Source: Astragalus membranaceus (lineage: Eukaryota; Streptophyta; Magnoliopsida; Fabales; Fabaceae). From it: a stretch of DNA of 64,000 nt. A model generated the notes under the pieces. It did not search any database. It had not been told where the DNA came from and worked only from the letters and a program-made list of their open reading frames with translations. Of the stretch, positions 12,401 to 22,954 are shown one piece after another. Position 1 is the stretch's first letter. The number at the start of each line of letters is the position of its first letter. The stretch lies in the NCBI GenBank assembly GCA_039519185.1, contig CM076848.1, forward strand, positions 122,216,989 through 122,280,988, given 5' to 3'. The translations under genes were made by a program, and so were the position numbers.

Positions 12401-13556
12401 AATACTTTTGTGCATCAGTGCATGTGAATGACAACCTTGAGGTTGCCACGTCTGAGTTCAAACTTTTTCCAAGAAATGATTACTTCTCTGCCTCTCGCAT
12501 CAAAATTCTCATTTCTCATCATTACAAAAAAATCTCTCTGCATCATCAATAAATCATAGCATAAATCATTCCATCATGCAACCATGCATTTCATCGTAGC
12601 ACCTGCATTTAAGCAGTACAATTGCATTCATATCTTATCTACATTCACATGCGTTGTTTGTCAACCTCCATCATCTGCCACGTTTCATTCATCCCATCGG
12701 ACACCTACCATTTCACATACCTATATTGCACGCATGCATCATCCATCGCATTTTTAGACATGCCAAATATAGATAGCTTTTCCCTTCTCGGGTAAATGCA
12801 TTCATTAGGTATGTCCTAGGCAAGTACACCATGTGTCAATCCCAATACTTTGTTTCCTCAAAGTCAGTGCTACAAGCACTAGTCTCATATCACAATTCAG
12901 AGTCTCGGACCTCCAGCGGTTCCTCAAAGCCCCAGTGCACCTTCAGACCTTCAATGGCCATTCATTCCATATCGCACGTCGCGTTATCGAGCAACTGACG
13001 GATCATCCGACCCCAGGTCCATCAGTTCAGTTCGACCCAGTATGTCAAAGCAACGACTTCGAACTCTACCTTCAAGATCACTATGTCGCCACTGAGCGCG
13101 ACGGATCATCCGACCCCAGGTCCTTCAGACTAGCTGTGTCAGCCTAAAACACAGTGCACGTCCCGCAGTCGCTCGAAAAAGGCCACCCCCAAGTAGACCA
13201 TTTTACTAGTACCATTGCTAGTTTGCGCTCTTTTGGACCCCCTGTGGTCCTTCAAAGCCCCAGTGCACGTTCGACCCCAAATGGTCCTTCAGGGTTTAGG
13301 CAACCCCTTGGAGCCCCAGTGCTCCCTTAGAGCCCAAATGCTCTTTTAGAGCCCCAGTGCTCCTCCAGATCCCCAGTGATCATTTCTTTTTTGTTCTCGG
13401 TTAACACGCCAAGTATTAATCGTCCCTCTTTTCCCTAACTCATCTTCCCCCTAAGCGGACAAAATTAGCGTCTATTCTATCTTTATTTTTATTTCTACTA
13501 CGAAAATCTGAAAACCATTCACATTTTCTAGTAAAATATAAATAAAGAGGGGCAGT
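9455..13556 (+). mobile_element. Coding-free internal region of the Ogre-like element
   Basis: About 4.1 kb between the two LTRs. It opens with the primer-binding sequence at 9457 and closes with the polypurine-like AAATAAAGAGGGGCAG at 13539-13554. No gag, protease, RT, RNase H or integrase motif is visible in any frame; open frames do not exceed about 140 codons. Full Ogres are far longer and carry gag-pol plus an extra ORF, so this is a non-autonomous derivative. Short internal repeats are present: four runs of about 40-60 bp ending CCTAACCATTGGCC-like phrases (11500-11620), and 'gagccccagtgctcc' units at 13250-13380. The frames at 11930-12358 and 12833-13147 show no domain. Confidence 0.7.
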
Positions 13557-15195
13557 TGTTATACCCCAATTTTGTCCGATCACTTTTTTCGCAACCATTT
13601 TAATTTAGTCCGCGTGTCATAGATTATTACGAGAAAAGTTTTCGGGCTCTCGTTTTAATTTGGGCCAACGCTTAGTAGCTTTTTCAATTGGGCCGAAAAG
13701 CCTTTTGTCTAATTGGACCTATGCTCGCGTAATTGGGCCTTTCTTAGCATTCAGACCTAATTTTAGTGTTTGTTGAGTATTGGGCCCGTTTAGCCTTTTT
13801 GGTCCCGCTTCATTCATTTTTGTCAAAAGCCATAAAAAATAAAACATAAAATCTGATTTACAAAAATAATATTACCACATCCCAAATATGATAAAATCAG
13901 AATTAAATTAATATTACAATAATCCAAAAATCTAAAGAAAACAAAAAAAAAATAATGAAAAAATACACGAAAATCAGAAACGAAAATACAAGAAAAATAG
14001 CAGCTGGACCCTAGTCCTCTTCTTGCTCACCAAGCATCCACCTTCTCCAACCCAAGCCCAAAACCTGCAAAACAGGAAACAAAGAGAAGGATCAGAAAAA
14101 CCCTAAAATTGGTCTATATAAACAAAATAATTCAGACCCAAATGGGGACAACAATTCACAGACACACAAAAAGGCACCCAGAAAATCAGAGCAAAAAGGT
14201 TAGGGTTTCGCGCTGAAACCCTAATCGCAAATATCAAAAAATTCGGAAAGATAAACAGGCGAACAGAACAGGAGCAGCAGCAGTGAAGCAACAGTGCGCG
14301 ATATCAGTGAGTAACAACAGCAAGAGGAGACTAAACCGAAGCTGGAGTAGAGGTTGGTCATCATATTAACGTTTTTTTTATCACAGTAGGGTTGAAATAT
14401 GCTATTTTGTAGAGAACCATAATCGCAACTCGAACTAATAATGTGAAATCAGTGAGAACCCGAATCTGAAAAATGCACGTATGAATTAAAAATCATTTTT
14501 TTTTTCAGTTTCATACTTCTGTGAGGAAGCACTTTGAACAGACTATAGTGTAAAAAAGGGTTTGAACAAAATAGGTTTAAATTAGGGTTGCAAATACGTT
14601 AGGTTTTCTTTGAATTTTTATGCACAGATCAATTTGAGTAAAATTAAATTAGGGTTTAGAGGTTTTAAAATCAGAACCGAAACAAGGAAAAAGGAGGAGA
14701 CGGAACCGTAAAAAGCCAAAAATATAGCAGGATATACCCTTTAGACTCTGACCATCGTAGACGGTGGTCGTTGGCTGTGAACCACCACCATAAGCCGTCG
14801 TTCTCCCAATCGCCGTCGTTATCCCCTTCGCACCACCGTGAAACGCCAAGCCGTCGCTGTCACCATTGAAGCCAAGCCGTCGCTGTCACCATTGAAGCCA
14901 AGCCGTAAAAAACTGTAGCCAAGCCATCGCTGTCCCCCGTCACTGTCGCCCTTACATACCGTCGCCCTTACACACCATCGCTAGCTTCGTCACCGGCCAA
15001 GGAACGATCGGCGTCGTCAAACCAACCACCACACCTGGCCGTCAAACCACTGACGCGCAGCACTTAACCTCCGGTGGCGCTCCCCTACCATCGCCTCCCT
15101 CACCGTCACGCAGTCACCACCGTCGTGGCTACCACCGTGACGGCTAGTCAACGCCTCCCTCTGTCTTCGTCGCTACCCATCACCTTCGTCGCGAC
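13557..15195 (+). mobile_element. Ogre-like right LTR, part 1
   Basis: Begins TGTTATACCCCAATTTTG after the polypurine tract. It continues at 20752 after the insertion of element A. A TATA-like CTATATAAAC lies near 14113. From about 13800 to 15195 it shows little similarity to the left LTR, and 14750-15195 is a CG-richer stretch of CCGTCGC-type short repeats. Confidence 0.75.
14750..15190. repeat. CCGTCGC-rich simple repeats
   Basis: Many irregular copies of 'gccgtcgctgtcaccattgaa' and 'ccgtcgccctta' units in the right Ogre-like LTR. An exact 33-bp unit occurs back to back at about 14852-14915. It resembles diverged triplet-rich DNA. No supported gene. Confidence 0.5.
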
Positions 15196-15391
15196 TGTAA
15201 CAGCCCAAAATAATTGATTAATTTATTTAATTAATTATTTAGGATTTATGTGGTAGAAATAATAGAAATAATTATTTATTAGTATATGTGGACCTAATTA
15301 TTAGTGTTAGTATTAGTAAATTAGAAGTGTTAAGTGGAGGCCCATGATTAGGTCACATAAGATAAGAAAAAGCCCATGAGGTTAAGTGAGT

Positions 15392-15399
15392 TTATAAAA
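15392..15399 (+). promoter_or_regulatory. TATA box of the element A LTR
   Basis: TTATAAAA, about 195 bp from the LTR start; the identical sequence occurs in the right LTR at 18352-18359. It suggests a short U3 and a very long R-U5 of about 2.3 kb. Confidence 0.6.
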
Positions 15400-16939
15400 G
15401 GGCTAGGTTAGGGTTTTGTTGTAATTAGAAGGAAAAAGAAAAATAAGGATTAGAGAAGTGAGAAGAGGAGAGGGAAGGCGTGATCCACAAGCTAGAAGAG
15501 AGAGAGAGGCGTGTTCTACAACCAAGGAGAGAGAGAAGGAAAGCTAGGGTTTCACACATCTCCTAATCTAAGGTTTCGTTTTCTCCAAACTAAGGTAAGG
15601 GTGGGATTTAATTCAATATAAGGGTTTATGAGGGATCTACATGTGGGGTTTTAGGGTGTCTTGATCACCATATTGTTGTCTTGAAAAATCGCATGCCCTA
15701 TGATTGTGTGCCTTGTTGAGTAATTTGATGTATGCTTGATTTCCTCACATTCCTATGCCTAAATGATATGTTGTTATGCTCATAATGATAATTGTTGCCA
15801 TATGATGATTTGTTGTTGAGAATTTATGATTTTGCATGTCAAGTGTTTGAGCAAATGCATAAGTATGTGGTGTTGAAATTGTTGTTTGGGAATTGATCAT
15901 GATGAGTTCTACTTGTTTATGGTCTTTGTGCATTTCTGGGCACTGTTTTGGTCCTCCTAAAACTGGTACTGTTCGGTTGCTCCAAAAATTATGTGGCTGA
16001 TTGTTTTCGAAAATAGACTTAAAGCCGGTCGTTTTGGCACTGGTTTCGCTCAATTTGGAGTTGTGTAGCTCAAGTTATGAGTCACCGAAGTTAGGTCAAA
16101 TTTCTGGAATCAAACTGTGAGTAGGTTCGGTTTTTGTAGGCTTTGTGTTATCAATTGAACTCCGTTTTGAACGATTCTTGTTTCATTGGAAAGTAGACTT
16201 AATTCTCTACGAAATAGGCACTGGTTTCACGAAACTTCATTAAGAAATGAGAAAGAAAATTTGGTTGCAAGCTGGGTAGAGAGTTCTGTCCGATTCTGGT
16301 ACCTCAGTGTAGTGTTTTGAAAAACTGTACCAACTGGATACTTATTTTGAAAAATAAAAGTCACAGGCAGAAACTACACTCAGAGGGCTTTCCAATGAGT
16401 GGTCTTTTGTTGAAATCCGATGTCGTTTGCTATTTTAATTAATTCGCCGAAGTAGGTGTACTGCTGTAGGAATTCAGCACTTGTGCTGTGTTGCCATTCT
16501 GTGTTGTGTTGCTGTCTTCGGATCCCTACCCATGGGCGCCAAGCCCTATTCTGTTTCTCTTGGTGTTTTGGTCCGTGCCTTTGCTGGATGCCTTGCCTAA
16601 TCATATTGAGTCATTCCATTCTTGCTCCTGTGCGAATTGTTCACTTTTGCAAAAATTTGGTTGGATCCCCTTCGCTGGGCGCCATTTTCAGGATGTCTTA
16701 GTTTTCTCTTAAACTGTTTTCGAAATAACTTTTGACTCGGGAGTCCGATTGAGGCGTTTCAAAATGTTTTGGAAAGCTTATCCAGGTGCCTAACTGGATA
16801 CTCTAATTTTAAGGCATTCTGAACTATTTTTCTAACATTGTTCCCTGGAGTTGTTTTGGTGTCCCGGGATGCCCTTGAGGCGTCTCCGGCGTCTTTTTCA
16901 AAAAGTGGTCGTCAATTCTAAATGTTTTGGAAAAGTGAT

Positions 16940-17215
16940 GTGATTTAGGCCTATGGCCAGTGACGTTGATGTGTGATTGTTGGACTACAACGTTGTCTAT
17001 TGTTTTAGGCCCTTCGGCCAGTGATGTGAATTAGGCCTATGGCCAATGACGTTGATGTGTGATTGTTTGACTGTTGTGCATACATCATTGAGTCGCATGC
17101 ATACCATGAACATTAGGCCTTGTTCCAGCGACGAGAAAATTAGGCATTTGGCCAGCGACGATATTTTAGGCCCTTGTGCCAGCGACGTAATTTAGGCCTT
17201 TGGCCAGTGACGTAG
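16940..17215 (+). repeat. Seven dispersed TAGGCC-N-GGCCAGYGACG motifs
   Basis: Units near 16946, 17003, 17031, 17113, 17140, 17165 and 17191, for example TAGGCCTATGGCCAGTGACG and TAGGCATTTGGCCAGCGACG. The GGCC/GGCC core can pair with itself. The set is repeated in the right LTR (about 19906-20172). Function unknown. Confidence 0.7.
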
Positions 17216-17791
17216 GTTGGTACCACATGCATGTGCATTGCTTGAGTCTCATATCGCATTCATATTGCACGACTGATCGAATGAAGTTGTTTGGCCATTG
17301 TGATGTGTTGTTAAAGTGATGTGTTGTTGTGGAAGTGACGTGTTAATGTATACTTAGCTGCTATTAACTATTAAGAGTGATGTTCCTTGCTGTGATTAAT
17401 TGATGTCTTGAGCTTTGTATGTGGTCTTTCATACACTTCTTATATTGAATGGAATCTCACCCCTTTTTGGGGTTGTTACTTTATAGGTGAGCCCGAGTGA
17501 AGATTGTAGTCTTCCTTTTGTCTGGTGTCGTCTGCTCTGATAGGTAGCACTTGGGGAAGGGTCGATTACTGTTTTTAATTATATTTCGGTTGATGTTGAA
17601 TCTTTTAGTAATTGGTGCACTTTGCACTTTGTCGGTTGTTGATGTTTTTAACGATGTTGAATAGTTCCGCTGCATGTTTTGAGAAAACTACGAGGTTTTG
17701 TTTTACGTTGAAAAATGCGACACTCTTTTGGCGCGAAAAAACTCTGATAATTTATGAATAAACGATGGGTGAAAAAAGGGTGTTACATTAG

Positions 17792-17803
17792 TGGTATCAG
17801 AGC
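17792..17803 (+). other. Primer-binding site of element A
   Basis: TGGTATCAGAGC, complementary to initiator-Met tRNA, four bases after the left LTR. It sets the element on the + strand. Confidence 0.85.
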
Positions 17804-18121
17804 AATGGTTAGTCCGGCCAAGTTGTCGAGTCGTTGTGTCGGTTAACGACCAACTGTTGTCTTTCATTCTAACTATCGTTTGTGTTGCAGTCATTGTTTG
17901 TGTTGTTTGTGTTGTAGTGATGCTCCTGTAGGTAAAAGTAAACTGGAAAAAAAACGCCGATGGTAAGAGAACTAGTGGGGGAGATGCTCCTACTGGTATT
18001 GTGTGCTTTATTGTGTTTCCGTGTGAACTCTCTTTTGTTTTTGGTTTTATTTTCAACCTTCCAGTTGTGTGAACTTGTATGTAGTTTGTTAGTGGAAGAA
18101 TGTTAGCTTAGGCGGGTAAAT

Positions 18122-18155
18122 TTCGAGGACGAAATTCTTTTAAGTGGGGGAGAGT
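18122..18155 (+). other. 3' conserved box and polypurine tract of element A
   Basis: TTCGAGGACGAAATTC followed by AAGTGGGGGAGAGT directly before the right LTR. The same box ends element B. It is typical of plant chromovirus-type gypsy elements. Confidence 0.8.
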
Positions 18156-20746
18156 TGAAACAGCCCAAAATAATTGATTAATTTATTTAATTAATTATTT
18201 AGGATTTATGTGGTAGAAATAATAGAAATAATTATTTATTAGTATATGTAGACCTAATTATTAGTGTTAGTATTAGTAAATTAGAAGTGTTAAGTGGAGG
18301 CCCATGATTAGGTCACATAAGATAAGAAAAAGCCCATGAGGTTAAGTGAGTTTATAAAAGGGCTAGGTTAGGGTTTTGTTGTAATTAGAAGGAAAAAGAA
18401 AAATAAGGATTAGAGAAGTGAGAAGAGGAGAGGGAATGCGTGATCCACAAGCTAGAAGAGAGAGAGAGGCGTGATCTACAACCAAGGAGAGAGAGAAGGA
18501 AAGCTAGGGTTTCACACATCTCCTAATCTAAGGTTTCGTTTTCTCCAAACTAAGGTAAAGGTGGGATTTAATTCAATATAAGGGTTTATGAGGGATCTAC
18601 ATGTGGGGTTTTAGGGTGTCTTGATCACCATATTGTTGTCTTGAAAAATCGCATGCCCTATGATTGTGTGCCTTGTTGAGTAATTTGATGTATGCTTGAT
18701 TTCCTCACCTTTCTATGCCTAAATGATATGTTGTTATGCTCATAATGATAATTGTTGTCATATGATGATTTGTTGTTGAGAATTTATGATTTTCCATGTC
18801 AAGTGTTTGAGAAAATGCATAAGTATGTGGTGTTGAAATTGTTGTTTGGGAATTGATCAAGATGAGTTCTACTTGTTTATGGTCTTTGTGCATTTCTGGG
18901 CACTGTTTCGGTCCTCCTAAAACTGGTACTGTTATATTGATCCAAAAATTATGTGGCTGATTGTTTTCGAAAATAGACTTAAAGCCGGTCGTTTTGGCAC
19001 TGGTTTCGCTCAATTTAAAGTTGTGTAGCTCAAGTTATGAGTCACCGAAGTTAGGTCAAATTTCTGGAATCAAACTGTGAGTAGGTTTGGTTTTTGTAGG
19101 CTTTGTGTTATCAATTGAACTCCGTTTTGAACGATTCTTATTTCATTGGAAAGTAGACTTAATTCTCTACGAAATAGGCACTGGTTTCACGAAACTTCAT
19201 TAAGAAATGAGAAAGAAAATTTGGTTGCAAGCTGGGTAGAGAGTTCTGTTCGATTCTGGTACCTCAGTGTAGTGTTTTGAAAAACTGTACCAACTGGATA
19301 CTTATTTTGAAAAATAAAAGTCACAGGCAGAAACTACACTCAGAGGGCTTTCCAATTATTGGTCTTTTGTTGAAATCCGATGTCGTTTGCTATTTTAATT
19401 AATTCGCCGAAGTAGGTGTACTGCTGTAGGAATTCAGCACTTGTGCTGTGTTGCCATTCTGTGTTGTGTTGCTGTCTTCGGATCCCTACCCATGGGCGCC
19501 AAGCCCTATTCTGTTTCTCTTGGTGTTTTGGTCTGTGCCTTTGCTGAATGCCTTGCCTAATCATATTGAGTCATTCCATTCTTGCTCCTGTGCGAATTGT
19601 TCACTTTTGCGAAAATTTGGTTGGATCCCCTTCGTTGGGCGCCATTTTCAGGATGTCTTAGTTTTCTCCTAAACTGTTTTCGAAATAACTTTTGACTCGG
19701 GAGTCCGATTGAGGCGTTTCAAAATGTTTTGGAAAGCTTATCCAGGTGCCTAACTGGATACTCTAATTTTAAGGCATTCTGAACTATTTTTCTAACAATG
19801 TTCCCTGGAGTTGTTTTGGTGTCCTGGGATGCCCTTGAGGCGTCTCCGGCGTCTTTTTCAAAAAGTGGTCGTCAATTCTAAATGTTTTGGAAAAGTGATG
19901 TGATTTAGGCCTATGGCCAGTGACGTTGATGTGTGATTGTTGGACTACAACGTTGTCTATTGTTTTAGGCCCTTCGGCCAGTGATGTGAATTAGGCCTAT
20001 GGCCAGTGACGTTGATGTGTGATTGTTTGACTGTTGTGCATACATCATTGAGTCGCATGCATACCATGAACATTAGGCCTTGTGCCAGCGACGAGAAAAT
20101 TAGGCATTTGGCCAGCGACGATATTTTAGGCCCTTGTGCCAGCGACGTAATTTAGGCCTTTGGCCAGTGAGTAGGTTGGTACCACATGCATGTGCATTGC
20201 TTGAGTCTCATATCGCATTCATATTGCACGACTGATCGAATGAAGTTGTTTGGCCATTGTGATGTGTTGTCAAAGTGATGTGTTGTTGTGGAAGTGACGT
20301 GTTAATGTATACTTAGCTGCTATTAACTGTTAAGAGTGATGTTCCTTGCTGTGATTAATTGATGTCTTGAGCTTTGTATGTGGTCTTTCATACACTTCTT
20401 ATATTGTATGGAATCTCACCCCTTTTTGTGGTTGTTACTTTATAGGTGAGCCCGAGTGAAGATTGTAGTCTTCCTTTTGTCTGGTGTCGTCTGCTCTAAT
20501 AGGTAGCACTTGGGGAAGGGTCGATTACTGTTTTTAATTATATTTCGGTTGATGTTGAATCTTTTAGTAATTGGTGCACTTTGCACTTTGTCGGTTGTTG
20601 ATGTTTTTAACGATGTTGAATAGTTCCGCTGCATGTTTTGAGAAAACTACGAGGTTTTGTTTTACGTTGAAAAATGCGACACTCTTTTGGCGCGAAAAAA
20701 CTCTGATAATTTATGAATAAAGGATGGGTGAAAAAAGGGTGTTACA
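18156..20746 (+). repeat. Right LTR of element A
   Basis: 2591 bp, starting TGAAACAGCCC (one changed base in the terminal TGTAAC) and ending GGGTGTTACA. It carries the same TATA box and motif cluster as the left copy, with scattered substitutions and a loss of 'cgt' near 20170. Confidence 0.9.
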
Positions 20747-20751
20747 GCGAC

Positions 20752-22079
20752 CCTCTCCGTCGCAAGTCCGGCTTGGCCATGAGGCCACGGTCCTCTTTCA
20801 TCGTTCTCTCTCTCTCTCCGCAAACCTCGCCGCCTCCCTCGCGGGAGATCTCTCTCAGTCTCCTCGTTGGAAGCGGCGCTGAGGTGTGATAAGAATGAAT
20901 TAGGGTTCAGCAAATTTTTGTTTCCTCTTATATAGGCCTTCCTTTTTGTTTTAATTTTTTTTATTTAAAATTCTGATTACTATTCGCACCCCACCAATTC
21001 CATCATACACCCCCCTACGCAAACCCATTTTTAGACGCAGGCCAGTTCACACAAACTAACTGGGCTCGCTAACTGCACCCCCTGTTCTAATAATACAACC
21101 CTCCTGTAATTTGCACCCCACTTTTAACTGCTACACCCCCTTTTCGTTTTGTCATTTATTTCTTTTCAAAAAAATAATTTCTCTTACGAAAAACTATAAA
21201 AATAAATAGATGAATATTTCATTTCCAAAAAATATAAATAGGGGACTAAGTCGACTGTACAGTCGGGTTAGTCTGTTTTTCAGATCACTAATGAACCGTT
21301 ACGGATCATATCCTAAAATCTCAATTTAAAACAATTTCTAAATCGAAATAAACACAAATACATTTCCTTCCACAAATCAAATTTTCAAAATAGGGGACTA
21401 AGCCGACTGTACAGACGGGTTAGTCAGTGTTCTAGGATGAATGAGCCGTACGGCTCAGGAATCCTAAAATCCCTATTCCAATAAAATCAAACCAACACAC
21501 ATCAAACCATTTTCCAAACTCCAAAAACCCCATTTTTACAAAATAGGGGACTAAGCCGACTGTACGGTCGGGTTAATCATCATTTTAGGACGAATGAACT
21601 GATCACTCAGGAGTCCTAAAATCCCTAAATAAAATACACCAACAAACAAAGTTTTTCTACCAAGAACTACGTGTGATTTGATTCTCTACCAAGAGATACG
21701 TAGGAGCCGAGGGCGGCCGACTTCTGTCAATTGCACTAATAAAAAACATTTTTTAGTCTTTTCCAAAGTAATCATTTTCCTAAATAAAATATCAATTTCC
21801 TTCTTTCGTTTTAAATTCACAATAAAAGGGTAAAATAAACATTTTCAAAATTAATATTCTTTCCTACAACTAGGTAGCAGGTAACCTTCCTTAGGAAGGA
21901 TGTCGTGGGGTGCTAATACCTTCCTCACGCATAACCGACTCCCGAACCCTTATCGGGTCTCAAGGACCCTTATCCAATCCAAAAGGGATTTTCCAATGTT
22001 TGCCCTTAAACTAAACTTTGGTGGCGGCTTCATTTTTGAACCTTCGAGGAATCCTCACCCGTATTTTTCAGTCGCCACA
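20752..22079 (+). mobile_element. Ogre-like right LTR, part 2
   Basis: Resumes after the element A target duplication. From about 21235 it matches the left LTR closely (8605-9454): the three AGGGGACTAAG blocks, the 'taccaagaactacgtgtgatttgattc' region and the terminal GTCGCCACA (left copy GTCGCTACA). A right-hand 5-base flank AAGGG follows, but no matching flank is found at the left side of the element. Confidence 0.75.
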
Positions 22080-22954
22080 AAGGGAAAACTTGTCTTTTAC
22101 ACTAACCTTTTATAAACCCCCACCTGAGCCAAATTCAGAAGCACGCTTCATTTTCTAAAATTCTGAAAACAGGACCAAGGGAGAAAGGGGGAGAGCGCGA
22201 GAGAGGGAAGAGGAGAAGGGGGAGAGACAACCCAATTCTGAATGCATGGTTCCCTTTTGATCACCATTGGAACCACCTCTTCATTTCCTTCATTCTGATT
22301 CCAGCAACATCATCATCTCCCCCTCCAATGCCAAATCACCATTGATGACCCCAAGAGCACAACTTAGCCAAAACCAGAAATCTAAACTGTTGCATGTTGA
22401 ATTAGAGAGTATTAGAACCAACTTCAGTACCTATATCACGAATTGGAGCAATCTAGGAGTCATCTCAGAGTTTGGGTTCAGAGTTCAAGCAATAGGGAAG
22501 CTGGGTTTTCGGTTGAGAGAGTATAGGAGCGGATTTGGGAGAGTTCGTGAGTCACCATTTGTCCGTGTTCGCGAGGTCTCGGTGTCAATTGCGTTTTGTC
22601 TCCAAAGAGGTGAGTTCTATACTCACTAGGGATTTATGGTCATGTGTCTTGTATTCTGAGTTTTGGTCTCGCGTTATATGAAAACCGGTATCAAAGCGTT
22701 TTATGAAAACATCGTTCGGATTGTTGAATTGTGAGATTGATTTAATGGAATTATGAATTGCTGTTATGATTGTTGATTGATATGGGATGATTGCTGGACT
22801 GATGTTGAATTGATTGTGTGTGTGTAATGTGGGAATTTTGATCGGAAAGTACATCGGAATCGGAACGGAATGGTATCGTGCAAGAAAACAGCAAAACTGG
22901 GCTACTGTTGAACGCGCACGGATCGTGGCTTATGGGGGCACGGACCGTGCTGGT
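22080..22954 (+). mobile_element. Gypsy LTR copy 2, part 1
   Basis: Closely matches 6022-6894 of copy 1, including the leader frame at 22267-22629 (matching 6209-6562). Its first about 210 bases are missing because it starts where the Ogre-like LTR ends. Interrupted at 22955 by element B. Confidence 0.75.

Larger units (their letters stand above)
15196..17787 (+). repeat. Left LTR of element A
   Basis: 2592 bp, TG...CA. The TATA box TTATAAAA (15392-15399) is followed by 'gggctaggttagggtttt' and a GA-rich leader. Seven copies of a motif like TAGGCCTATGGCCAGTGACG lie at 16940-17215. The terminal part (17690-17787) ends in CTCTGATAATTTATGAATAA and GGGTGTTACA. Confidence 0.9.
15191..20751 (+). 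mobile_element. Element A: coding-free LTR retrotransposon with a 368-bp interior
   Basis: A complete insertion: 5-bp target duplication GCGAC (15191-15195 and 20747-20751), left LTR 15196-17787 (2592 bp), interior 17788-18155 (368 bp), right LTR 18156-20746 (2591 bp). The LTRs begin TGTAACAGCCC (the right copy reads TGAAACAGCCC) and end GGGTGTTACA. The interior holds only a tRNA-iMet primer-binding site, a short leader and the chromovirus-style TTTCGAGGACGAAATT plus polypurine tract. No gag or pol is encoded, so movement must have relied on another element's proteins. The LTRs differ by scattered substitutions and a short deletion, roughly 1 percent by eye. It is inserted in the right Ogre-like LTR. 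Confidence 0.92.

Noticed and set aside
12833..13147. 104-codon frame in the Ogre-like interior as a gag remnant
   Set aside because: No gag, zinc-knuckle or protease motif and it contains a repeated GACGGATCATCCGACCCC phrase.
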